From Dendrobium chrysotoxum (Eukaryota; Streptophyta; Magnoliopsida; Asparagales; Orchidaceae): a DNA stretch of 64,000 nucleotides. The stretch's first letter is position 1. The number at the start of each line of letters is the position of its first letter. The DNA is taken from contig CM034298.1 in NCBI GenBank assembly GCA_019925795.1, positions 26,589,556-26,653,555 of the forward strand. Reading direction: 5' to 3'. A program made the translations under genes and the position numbers. Positions 34,173 through 44,109 of the stretch are shown here, piece after piece. The notes beneath the pieces were generated by a model. That model had not been told where the DNA came from, made no database searches, and saw only the letters and a program-made list of their open reading frames with translations.

Positions 34173-35701
34173 TTAATGGGAAGTGTGTGAGAGAGTAGTT
34201 CTATGAGGTTGCATTATAAACTGCTTTTTTTTCCTACCTCTTTTACTTTGAGCGTTATGAAAACTAGTATCAATATCATCCTTAGGAAAACATTTAGCAA
34301 CAATGCCCCAATCCTCACTATCAGTAAAAGCATCGCTATTGTAATAAGAAGTAGCAGGAGACTTACTAAATATAATATTCTGTTGAGGACATTCATCCTC
34401 CATAAACATACCATCATCCTCCATAATACCTTTACTCCTCCAAACTAGATCTTTAAAACCTTCTCCCAGAGAGTGGGCAACCTCCACAGAACCAACAACA
34501 CCTTCCTCCACCATGTTGTCATTCCTCTCACATTATCTATGTGGCACTAGAATGTCAGCATTAACTTCAATTTCCGTTTCCTATTCAATAGGAATAGTGT
34601 TAGGAGGATAATTACCATTCAAATCACCTAATTCTTTGTTAGTCATGCAAAGACTAGAAGATTCAACATTAATATGATTTTGAATAACAATGTTAGTTAA
34701 AGTTTGGGCTATAATGTTGTCACATTCAACAAGAGAATTAGAAGCAGTTTTATCACCAACTCCCTGATCATGATTCAAAGGTTCAGTATTGATAACAGTA
34801 GGGTGGAAACCATCCAAAGTTGAAACCGACGGCACCCCATCAATAGTTTGTGTTAGATTGGAGGTATTCCCCTCTAAAGGCACTAGATTATGAAGAGCAA
34901 CTTCCTGAGGAATCAAAATGATCTCCTCTCCACTAGATTGTTTCACAGAATCCTTTTCTTTGTGAAGGTGGGGGTGCTTTCAAAAACATTCATTAATACC
35001 ATGACCATGCTTCCTGAAAAATGAACAAAATATAAGTAAATTTTCAAACTCAACTTTTGGAAATAACCCTTCACCTCAGATCCAATCCATATCTTGTGAG
35101 GATGTTTCTTAGAAACATCCAATTCAACCAAAACCCGAGCCACAGAAGGCCTTGACACAAAAGCTGTGGCTTGATCCATCTGCAACGGATGACCAAAGAT
35201 AGACGCTAAACCAAAAAGAATTTGATGATTAAAAAAATGAAGTCTCAAGTTAGGAAAAGAGATCCAGACTGGAGCAATCAGAGATTCCTACCTAACGTCA
35301 AAATCATGAGTCCATTTAAGCAACCACATTTGACAAGCTTGTATATAATACGATCTGCTAGCAAATATGCAGCTATATTCGAGATCATTAGAAAGTTGGA
35401 TGGCAACATGACGTTGATCAAGTAAACCAGTATGAAATGAGCTAAAAAGCTTTAGGTTAAAGAAAAATGTTCGTATAACATCCAGATTTAAGCGTCTTAG
35501 AATAAATTTACCAACCAACCTCAAAGCATAAGGAGCTGCTAACAGATAAATAATAGAATCCTCAAGCAGAAGAGTAGGGAAATCCTTAAAAGATGATTGA
35601 ACCAAGTTGAATTTATGTGTAGTAGATGAAGAACCAGCAACCACATCTTTGAAAGAATGAGATTTCCCCTCAGAAAGCAACGATGATGGTATCGATGACA
35701 T
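34173..35701 (-). pseudogene. LINE ORF1 (nucleic-acid-binding protein)
   Basis: It starts MSSIPSSLLSEGKSHSF at 35701. Residues 1-137 hold the DUF4283-type core found in plant L1 ORF1 (LVGKFILRRLNLDVIR, then FNLKLFSSFHTGLLDQRHV). The next frame (35248 on) continues with MRLHFFNHQILFGLASIFG, SRPSVARVLVELDVSKKHP and IWIGSEV. A zinc knuckle of C-x-x-C-x4-H-x4-C type follows, but frameshifts have damaged it: the H-G-H-G-I-N segment is in another frame. The remainder (34946-34581 and 34514-34173) is a low-complexity tail ending in a basic SKRGRKKKQ. About three frame breaks separate the pieces. ORF1 would coat the element RNA. Confidence 0.8.
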
Positions 35702-35939
35702 ATGGAGTCATCATCGCCCAGCACCAAAAGGAAAGGAAATCTTAAAATAAGTGAAGCAAATGCAACAAAGAAACAACAGAACCTAAAAACAATCACAAAC
35801 GAGGAAGAAAACCATCTAGGAGGGCACAAATCAAGCAGCCGAAGAGGAACCCTAAATCGCCCAAAAATCGCCTTAAAAGCCAGAGCGCAGAGTGTTCAAT
35901 CAATAATAGAATTAAAACACTTATCAAAATGACCTCCTA

Positions 35940-36050
35940 CCCACTAGATGTTTTCACAAAATCCTTTTCTTTGCGAAGGTGGGGTGTTTCCAAAAACATT
36001 CGTTAATACCATGACCATGAATCTTGCAAAATGAATAAAATATAGGTAAA
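35940..36050 (-). repeat. Duplicated ORF1 piece at the LINE 5' end
   Basis: This matches 34933-35042 in the zinc-knuckle part of ORF1 of the same element: 'ttttctttg', 'gaaggtggg', 'aaaaacattc', 'ttaataccatgaccatg', 'aatgaa' and 'aaaatata' occur in order in both. It lies at the extreme 5' end, inside the target-site duplication, so the element gained it before or during insertion. Confidence 0.75.
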
Positions 36051-36076
36051 ACAAACAAAAACTTTGGAAATTCATT

Positions 36077-37640
36077 GCTCTTAATAAACACATAATTAGG
36101 GCATGAAATCGATGTGGTTTATTGATGTTTATATAAGGGCTAGAATGCCAGTGATTTTACCCCATTCCAATTAGTAGATTTTCCAAATTAAATCCCCAAA
36201 GGTATAGATCTATTTACCTTGGGGGATTGATCGTGACACCTAAGAAGGCTTTGAAGAATCCAAATTCAGGTAGTTTGTAGCACACATTTAGATGAACCTA
36301 CATTTTAAATTTTAATGCATTTGGTCAGTTAATTACTGAATGAAAGTTTGACATATATAACTGAGCAAAGATTTTCATTAATTAATAATAAATCTAAATA
36401 AAATGATCAAAACACATTATAAGCTTCATGATGCTCAAAATTAAATGTTAAATACAGAAAAATTAAAATCATCTTGAAATTCATTAAAAATAAAAAGTAA
36501 TTTAAAATAAATAAAATTATTAATTAATTAAATTAAATAAATAAGAAATAATAAAAATCACTAAATGGTTCCAAACATTTGTAATTATCCTTAGGAGCCA
36601 TTAGTGATACTTGGAAAATTTTCAAGAGGTTTGGAGTTGATTTAGGGCTTCAATCTAAAATCCCATAATTACTTGAATTAATTAATTCATTCAAATGGCT
36701 AAAGTTTTAAAGATCATAAATAATTCCAAAAAACTCCAAATTATACTAACTTAAAGGCATTGAACTCATAATTGAGTTTAGTATTTATGAAAAATATAAA
36801 ACTTCCATATTTCAATATAAATAAAAAAGTCAATGTTTAGTCAGACTTAATTATTTAAATTAATATGAAAATTCAATAAATCATCAAAAATTAATTAAAT
36901 GATTAACTCAATGAATCAAATTTAATGAACAATAGTAAGAAAAATTAAAGATAAATAATAAGATGATTGTTAGGTAACTCGAACTCACAAGGCTACAAGT
37001 TATTTCACTGCATTTGAGTTATTTGGAGTGCCTTGCCTAGAGGGAACTCTTGTTTGGTATTTTTACTTTATGTACTCTTGATGTCATGTTTATATTTATA
37101 ATAGTGCACATCATATTATTCATGGTAGGGGTAGGATCTAAGGCAATGTTATATTTCTTGTATACACTCACACAACATTGTATATGTGCATCTTTTATAT
37201 TGCTCTTTTATATTCATGCAGTAGAATGTACCTAGGAAATAATGAAAATGTAAATGCAAAGAAATGTGTAAATATAAATGCTTTAGATTCTTATATAGAT
37301 AGATTGAGTTGTACAGTGTCAAGAGTTTTAAAAGATTTAAAGATGGTTGCTTATATACATTTGTAAGTTTCAAAAGGATATGATTCTTCTTTCCTCGAAG
37401 ATCATTATCTTTTGAAATTCTATAGAAGATCCTGAAGCCCGAAGATTTCAAAAAATAAATAAATAATCATACTTGAAAAAAATTATAGGCATAAAAATCC
37501 AGGATTATTTATTGGTTAAACCTAGCCACATTTACTTTAAAAAAGACCCTAGGTTATACTATGAGAAATTATTATTAAATAATTATATTATTATCAATGC
37601 ATCCTTTCATTGAACAAACATATACATATTATAAAGCCCT
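36077..37640. other. Probable LTR or leader sequence of a gypsy element
   Basis: This sequence resumes the DNA interrupted by the LINE. 'tttatataaggg' at 36128-36139 is a good TATA box, and an imperfect 14-bp inverted repeat lies at 36191-36227. No coding frame is recognised until the Tat gag-like relic near 37.7 kb, so this is plausibly its LTR and leader, but neither a primer-binding site nor a second LTR was found. Confidence 0.4.
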
Positions 37641-38475
37641 TAATAAAGTTTTCTAATAACATTCCTTAATTCTTAGGATAAATTCTATCTAATTCTGTAA
37701 TCAAATGGTGATTGATTGTGTTTAGAATTGTTAGCTACTAGCCCACTCTAGACAGGCAAAAGTCTAGATTATATACACTCTTCAGCCTAAAGATGTGGGT
37801 AAAGTGGAGCAACCTAGTTATTTCCCATATCATCAAATGACCAATTATGAGATTGAAGGTTGTCCAACCTTCAAAGAATGGACCAAAAAAACATTATAGT
37901 TGGATTAGTTGTGGTGCCCAAGGAGTAGTTAGCTAATTTTGGTAAAGTTTCTACTAAATGCATAATTGGTTAGCCTTTCGTATCTGTCTCAAATTTAAAA
38001 TCTAATAATGATTAGGATATAGCTTTATTCTAATCTTCTAAGAGGATTTTAAGTAAACTTTATCATTCTTCTACTTAGGTATCTCAAGGAGTAAAGAGTC
38101 CCCTCCAAGTTGATCTAGCAACTCATGAGAAAAAGTACATAATAAACTTTTGATTAAAGAACTTAGTAAGATGACAACTGGTAAGTCTCTAGTGGTTTAG
38201 GATGAGAAACCCAAAAAATAAAATCAATGATGTAAATAGTAAAGTTGTAGTTTCTTTGAATGGGAAAGTGGAAGATCTTATACCCCATACAGTGTATGAA
38301 TTCTATTTTATCCCACTGTGGTGAAAAAAGTAATGAAGAATGATTCAGTGTATATTTTTCTATATTTGGAGATGATAAAATAATCAGTGACATAAATAGT
38401 GCAACTTAAATAACTCTATAGAACCAAAAATAAACTTAGACAAATTTAAAAGAATATCTTTAATATTCTTTGATA

Positions 38476-38545
38476 GTGATTCCCTATCCTTAATATATAG
38501 GGTTATAAATAGGATCACCCTGTATATTAAGGATAGGGGAATCAC
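38476..38545. repeat. Foldback with arms of 28-29 bp
   Basis: The left arm 38476-38503 (starts gtgattccctatcc) pairs with the right arm 38517-38545 (ends ggggaatcac) with two or three differences; the loop is 13 nt. It directly precedes a truncated LINE end. It could be a small inverted-repeat transposon or a rearrangement footprint. Confidence 0.8.
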
Positions 38546-38549
38546 TACA

Positions 38550-38726
38550 AAAATAAGAACTTGTGCTTAGTAGAGACCTTGAGCTCGTAGGATCTTTTTT
38601 GCCTTTTTTTGTATCTCTTTGGAGCAGTAGTATGCTCGAGGTCTCTTTTAAGGACCTTATAATTTTTATTTTAATTAACACATAAGCACCTTCTATGGGT
38701 TTCCCCAAAAACAATTTAAATAAAAA
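38550..38726 (+). mobile_element. 5'-truncated LINE 3' end
   Basis: 'gagctcgtagg', 'ttttttgta', 'gcagtagtatgctcgaggtctc', 'ttttaaggacctt' and 'tgggtttcccc' plus A-rich sequence correspond in order to the last 150 bp of the two larger LINEs (18.54-18.69 kb and 30.20-30.34 kb reversed). Extreme 5' truncation is normal for LINEs. It sits inside the Tat gag region. Confidence 0.65.
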
Positions 38727-39099
38727 AATATATAGAAATTAAGATGTTAGATTCTTATAATTCATCAGATGAAGTTTTAAAAATGAAGAGTGATTTAGAA
38801 TTAAATGAACCAATTATCTCTTCCCATAAGTGATAGTTCAAATAAACTTGTACAATGGTTAAGTGTTACCCATCAGCATATGCAACTAAAAAAAGAAAAT
38901 AAATTATCAATAATCTAGAGTCTTCAAACTAGTTCAACCCAATCCAAATGTAGCTAGTTCAAATATTCCTAAAGTTGATTATAATGTTTTAGCACATCTC
39001 AAAAAACTACCTATGAAACAAATTTTTAATGATACTTTGATTCATTTTAAGAAAATGAGGGAAGCTTTGTTTAAATCTTTACTCGATCCAAAGATCTGT

Positions 39100-39640
39100 A
39101 TGCCTTAGTTAGCATCAACATAGCCTAAAGAAGTATTAGGTTGTAAAGAAGATCCAGAAATCACATTCTCAAATGATGATTTTCTCTTTGGAATAGTAGA
39201 TCATAATCATCCATTACATATTTAAGTAAATATATACAATTTGAAGCTATATCATGTCTATATTTATCAGGGAGCATCGATCAAAATCATGACTCTTAGA
39301 ACTCTTTCATTCTTAAAAGTGAATGCACATAAACTCATTTCCAAAAATATGAAGTTGTAAGGATTCAATGAAAAAGGTGAGAGAGCTTTGGGTTCCAAAA
39401 CCCTTTTTTTAGAAGTAGAAACCTTGAAAATTGAAGCCAAATTCTTTATAATAGACTCTAAGACTTATTTTAATGCACTCTTTGGTAGACCCTAGCTATA
39501 TGAATATAGAATGGTGTCTTCCACCCTTCATCAGTGTATTAAATACTCTCATGATGGAGTAAAGCACTGTATTAATGATGACTTGTAACTATTTTTAATT
39601 TAGGAAGTTGGTATATGCAAACACACTTCATACTATCTGC
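39100..39640 (+). pseudogene. Tat-type gypsy protease region
   Basis: One frame reads EITFSNDDFLFGIVDHNHPL, then a block ending GASIKIMTLRTL, GFNEKGERALGSK, DSKTYFNALFGRP and STLHQCIKYSHDG. This is the pattern of the protease region of Tat-lineage elements. The catalytic D-G-(A/G)-S motif has lost its Asp: the residue before G-A-S is Gln. Three internal stops are present. The preceding gag-like blocks and following reverse transcriptase are in normal order. Confidence 0.8.
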
Positions 39641-40089
39641 ATAAGAAGCAGACTATCTTCTCTAAAAATTTTAAGCTAGCTAAAGTAGAAGTAAAAGAAA
39701 AGAAAGAAAAAGAAAAAAAAGAAGAAAAGAGATAAAAAATTAGTCTGATCTCAAACACAATATTAGTTATTCACTTATCCCTCTTTCTCAAAGAGGTGGC
39801 AAAATGGCTCAATGATCTAGAGGAAAAGGTTGAGAATGGAAAAATTGAATAGTGATAGAAAATGAAAAAATATATATACAAATAAAGGCACCTGTAATAC
39901 AAATCAATTTGGAATCCAGTTCAGAGAAAAAATCCTATGTAATTGAGAAAAATTCACGGGCTGTAAAATATAGGAACTTTATAAGGCAGCCAAAGTTCAA
40001 AATTTCTATAGAAGTTAATAGTGATGAATAGAGGGTACAAATTGCTAGGGAAGATAATTTGCATATATCTTCTATGAAGAGATGAAAGA

Positions 40090-40690
40090 AGTATGTGGAA
40101 AACATTACCTTAACCCAAATATCCCTAAATGATGTAAATAGGTTACAGGTGAAAGCCACTTTTCCTTTAAACTTAAATTCTAAAGCCAATACCTTTCTAC
40201 CTTCTACTAGTAAAACCCTAGAAATAAATGTAATCCCCTATGATCCATTCATGGATGAGATAATAGAACTTCCTTTTGATTGGTACTCAAATTGTGTAAA
40301 AAAATTTTGTAAGTAATGCTTAACATCATCAAATTGGACTAAAGGTAAAGCTCAATGAGTCTAACACCTATAGAATACAAAATACTATAAATACTCATCA
40401 ATATCAGGTGTCAGCTTCACTAATTAATGTTTAAAAACTTCCAATGATGTCGCATATCAAATATTTCTTAGTCATATCAAATAATCTAGAGTCTGGTAGT
40501 CTCATTTTAGCAAATATTAAAGCTTTTAATGAACTCTATTTAAAAACCTCCAATGATTTGGATGATTTTCAAGTAAGGGATGCTCCTCTAGAACTTGAAG
40601 ATGAGATTAAATCCATAATTGATTATTTAAAAGAAATAAATCTTTGTAGTGAAGAAGAGCACGTCCAATTTTCATAAGCTCTTTCTTGAA
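40090..40690 (+). pseudogene. Tat-type polyprotein, protease-to-RT linker
   Basis: Short frames (40095-40316 and 40444-40677) lie between protease and reverse transcriptase. The second reads VRDAPLELEDEIKS, like the 'xxPxxLExxxK' linker that comes before reverse transcriptase in Tat elements. No catalytic motif is expected here. Confidence 0.5.
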
Positions 40691-41305
40691 AGAGGATAAG
40701 GCAAAGAAAATGATCAAGTTACTTAGAGAAATCAAAGACGATTTTCTATGCACTTATGAAGAATTGCCTGAATTATCTCCAGATATAGTAGTTCACAATT
40801 AAAATTTAATCAGTAATAGTTTCTATCAAATAAATGCCATGACGGATGGGACTTGACATTAAACAATAAGTGATAAGTGATGTAAAGAAACTAATTGATG
40901 TTAGCTTCATCATGGAAGAGAATATCCAACACAGTTAGCAAGTATTATTCATGTTAAGAAGAAGAATGATTAGATTTCTGTCTGCATTGACTTTGGAGAT
41001 TTGAACAAACCCTATCCCATAAATGAGTTTCTATTCCATATACCAAAACTCATGGCTGATATTGCTTCCTTGCATGCAATATTTTCCTCTATTGATGATT
41101 CATCTGGATACAGCCAAATTGAAATGGCTCCTAAAGATAAAAAGAATATAATATTTAGAATGCTAATAGGAGTCTATTGCTATAAAGTTATGCCATTTGG
41201 ATTAAATAATGTAAGAGAAACCTACTAGTAAGCAATGATGATGATTTTTCATGAACTTATCCACCATCAGGTGGAATGTTATGTCGATCATCAAGTTGTT
41301 AAAAG
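40690..41305 (+). pseudogene. pol: Tat-type gypsy reverse transcriptase, N-terminal half
   Basis: Blocks in order: INEFLFHIPKLMADI, SSIDDSSGYSQIEMAPKDK, YKVMPFGLNNVRETY, a stop where Gln is expected, then MMMIFHELIHHQVECYVD. This is the Tat-lineage pattern (H-x-E-V-x-x-Y-V-D-D). The YVDD motif reads YVDH. The copia C LTR begins just after it, at about 41310, so the second half of reverse transcriptase, RNase H and the integrase core are absent. Confidence 0.85.
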
Positions 41306-42439
41306 TCTTGAATTGCTATTATTGGATATTTATTTTCCGTATAAACTAATATTTCAGGTCCATTGTACACCTACAAGTTTGATTAGCTCAAGACTGGGTA
41401 GACTATGATTAAGTTTGTCGTGAAATGTCTATATTTTTAATTCTTATGTATTTTAACATTTTTTGGTCAAATCATGTATTTGGTAGAAACTAAGCTTGGT
41501 GTGCACACATGCACTCAAGGGAGGGAGTAAGTTAGTGACAATATCAGTAGTTGAAGTTTCTGAACTAATTATACTGTATAATCCATAGCATTCTCTATGA
41601 TTAGCTAAACAAAAAATCATTAAAATGGCTAATTATGATAATTAATATAAGTTAAACTAATCATACTATACGATGAAGATCATATAAGATGATAAGTTGA
41701 AATAAGGTCCCAGCCGCCAATCATAAATTTAGGTAATATTTGAAAATTCAAATTTTGTACTAATTGTATTGTATGATAGGTATCGTATGGTATGATGTAA
41801 TTAAATCTTACCTATTTTAATCATGTGATTAAGGGACTATTTTGGATTAATTGATCCAGACAGATTGTACAGGATGATTGACCAATCATATTATATTATC
41901 TGATTCTTATAAGGGATGATAATTTATCATTGCTAATTAAATAGGATGATAATCCAAGTCATCTAAACTAATCATATTGGACAAAGATCTACACGATTAG
42001 CTCAATTCTTTGAACTGATTGTATAGTATCTAGCACTTTGTATCGTACTAATAGAAGTACTTTTAACTAATTATATTGGATGATCTATGATCATACTGTA
42101 TGATAAAAGTCACAAAATTTAATTTTAGGGCTTCTTATGAAGTATTGTATTTAATCTCTCTCATTAAGCTTATTTAAAGTTTTTGGCAGCTGAGTGTTCT
42201 TGAGAGGGATCTTTGAGAAGGAGGTCTAGGAAAGCATTGGGAAGAAGAGGGAGTGCTTATGTGTGAGGGAGATGTAGTGTGAGGGTTAACATAATTGCTC
42301 TAAGCAAGTGTCTTACCTTGTTCCTCCAAGTGTCTATCTATATTTCTTGGGTGGCTCTAGGAAGAAATTATTTAGCCCAAGGATGTGGTTTTCTATCATT
42401 ACCAGGAGGGTGAGAAAGGAGTTTGTGCACTACAGGAAA

Positions 42440-42725
42440 AAAATGAAATACCGACGGAAATATTTACGACGGAATCAACGATGGAATTTCCGGCGGATTA
42501 AACCGCCGGTAAATTTACGGCATCTTTTCCGGCGGAAATACCATCGGTACGTTTCCGACGGTGAAACCGCGGAAAGTTCAACGGTTTTTTCCATATACCG
42601 ACTCATATTCCACCTGTAATTACCGATGGCTATTCCGGCGGATTTACCGCCGGTTAATTAAAACCCGACGAAGTATTACCGGCGGATTATCCGCCGGTAA
42701 TACTTCCGCTGAAAAATACGCCGAT
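42440..42725. repeat. CACTA 5' subterminal repeats with a 17-bp perfect palindrome
   Basis: Many copies of TTCCGGCGG/CCGCCGGTAA in both directions, the sort of sites bound by the accessory transposition protein in CACTA elements. One perfect palindrome has 17-bp arms (42670-42686 and 42690-42706) with a 3-nt loop. Arg-rich frames here come from the repeat. Confidence 0.85.
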
Positions 42726-43130
42726 AATCTCAGTATATCGACCCCGTGCCCTCGACTTCAGCTCATTCTGTTTAGGTCTTCGCTACCAACGACGCACGCT
42801 AGCCCTCGATCTCCGTCGACGACATCCCTCCCTCCCTCGATCGAGCTCGTTCGACGATGACCTAGCCCTCAAATTCCGTCGATGACCTCCCTCCCTCGCT
42901 CGTTGGTCCCTCGCTCGCTCGCTCACGTGAGATCCTCCGTCGACGACGCACGGCTATGGCTTTGTAGGTAACTTTCTCCCTTTCGAACGCTCCGTTTCCT
43001 CCTGCCAGTTCGCCCTAATTTGACAAAGTTTTATGCTTGGACGTAGATCTACTTCGCTCCGTTGACGTTGGTCGCACACGCCGGGAGCTTGGTTTCTGTT
43101 TAGGTAACTTTCTCCTTTTCACATTTTTTT
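42726..43130. other. GC-rich CACTA leader with two donor-like sites
   Basis: CpG-rich sequence with 'ccctccctccctcg' and 'cgctcgctcgctc' runs. 'gtaggtaactttctcc' near 42965 and 'tttaggtaactttctcc' near 43100 look like a splice donor used twice, suggesting untranslated first exons of the transposase transcript. Confidence 0.4.
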
Positions 43131-43965
43131 TTGTTAGGTTTAGTCATGGATGTTCTCACTAGACATTTGCAAGAGGATGTACATTGGTGTATGCTTTTTG
43201 TTGATGATATTCTTCTTGTTGATAAGACTAGAGAGGGAGTTGAAGGTAAACTTGATTTATGTAGGCCAACCTTAGAGTCTAAAACCTTTCATTTGAGTAA
43301 ATGTGATGCACAAGATTGTGTGAATTATAGAGGAACTAAGTTAATGTGTCATGCTCTAAAACTGTGAGAGTGAGTTATGGAGCGTAGGTTGTGGTGTGAT
43401 GCTAATGTTTCTCAAAATTAATTTGGATTCATGCCAGATAGTTCTACCTTAGAGTCTAAAGGTTTTCGCATGAGTAGATCTAAAATAGAATATATGGAGT
43501 GCAATTTTAGTCGTAATAGAGCTAGTGAGGGGATTGTCACATTGGATGATCAAGTCATTAATAAGAATACACATTTTAGATATCTTGGCAATATTATTCA
43601 GAGTGATGGTGAAATAGATGGGGATATTATCAGCAAAATTTACGTTGGTTGGATGTTTGAAGTGGAAGAATGCATCAGGTTTATTGTGTGATAGAAAAGT
43701 ACCCCTCAAACTTAAGGGAAAATTCTATTGTTCGGATAGCGGTACCGATCGGTACCAAGCGGTACCGAGCGGTACTACTGTCGGTACAGAGTGGTACCGC
43801 GCTCGGTACCAAGCTCGGTACCGCACGCCTAATGATGTGAAAAGGACCTGTAATGCTTTATGGTGCCGAATGTTGGCTAATAAAAGAGTAGCATAATTCG
43901 AAGTTCAGCGTTGCAGAAATGAGGATGCTCAGGTGGATGAGTGGTTGTACCTTTAGTATCAAATG
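43131..43965 (+). pseudogene. RTE-type LINE reverse transcriptase fragment, rearranged
   Basis: Recognisable RTE blocks occur out of order. First MDVLTRHLQEDVHWCMLFVDDILLVD up to TLESKTF (43131-43290), which belongs late. Then DCVNYRGTKLMCHALKL and QNXFGFMP (43310-43440), which belongs earlier. Then TLESKGFRMSRSKIEYMEC and FRYLGNIIQSDGEID, the GLLCDRKVPLKLKGKFY region, and finally MLYGAECWLI and VAEMRMLRWMSG near 43860-43950. 'accttagagtctaaa' occurs at both junction points. A GGTACC cluster interrupts the C-terminal part. The fragment sits between the CACTA leader and the transposase. Confidence 0.85.
43738..43828. repeat. GGTACC palindrome cluster
   Basis: Eight GGTAC words, most of them full GGTACC palindromes with 4-7 bp spacers such as 'gatc', 'aagc', 'gagc' and 'aagctc', fill about 90 bp inside the RTE fragment. 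The surrounding frame (43618-43896) stays open through it. Confidence 0.85.
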
Positions 43966-44109
43966 TAGATCATCTTTATTCTCTCTATATTTCTCCATCA
44001 AACCTATATAGGACTACCTTGCTATCTTTTTACAAATGGTATGTAACTATTTTGGCAAGTAATTATAACTTATATCCTTATTGTCAATATTATATGTAGG
44101 CTATATATT

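Larger units (their letters stand above)
30175..36076 (-). mobile_element. L1-type LINE with both ends and target-site duplication
   Basis: 'aaaactttggtaattcatt' at 30175-30193 and 'aaaactttggaaattcatt' at 36058-36076 are a 19-bp target-site duplication with one mismatch. Between them lies a minus-strand L1-type element of about 5.86 kb: a rearranged 5' end, ORF1, ORF2 and a long 3' untranslated region ending in a poly(A) tail (T-run at 30192-30201 on the plus strand). It belongs to the same family as the LINE at 15.0-18.7 kb. It reaches both duplications but has lost most of the endonuclease and has many frame breaks, so it is no longer active. Confidence 0.9.
37640..39099 (+). pseudogene. 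gag: Tat-type gypsy gag/pre-protease relic
   Basis: This is broken coding with recognisable Tat-like pieces: a block with SYFPYHQMTNYEIEGCPTF near 37.83 kb and NVLAHLKKLPMKQ near 38.98 kb, the latter of the type that precedes the protease in Tat elements. A 5'-truncated LINE end (38.55-38.73 kb) and a foldback (38.48-38.55 kb) interrupt it. There are many stops. Confidence 0.5.

Noticed and set aside
38543..38565. 'cactacaaaaata' as a possible CACTA transposon end
   Set aside because: No matching inverted end or target duplication was found nearby.
42308..42860. Arg-rich plus-strand frames
   Set aside because: They are translations of the CACTA subterminal CCGCCGG-type repeats.
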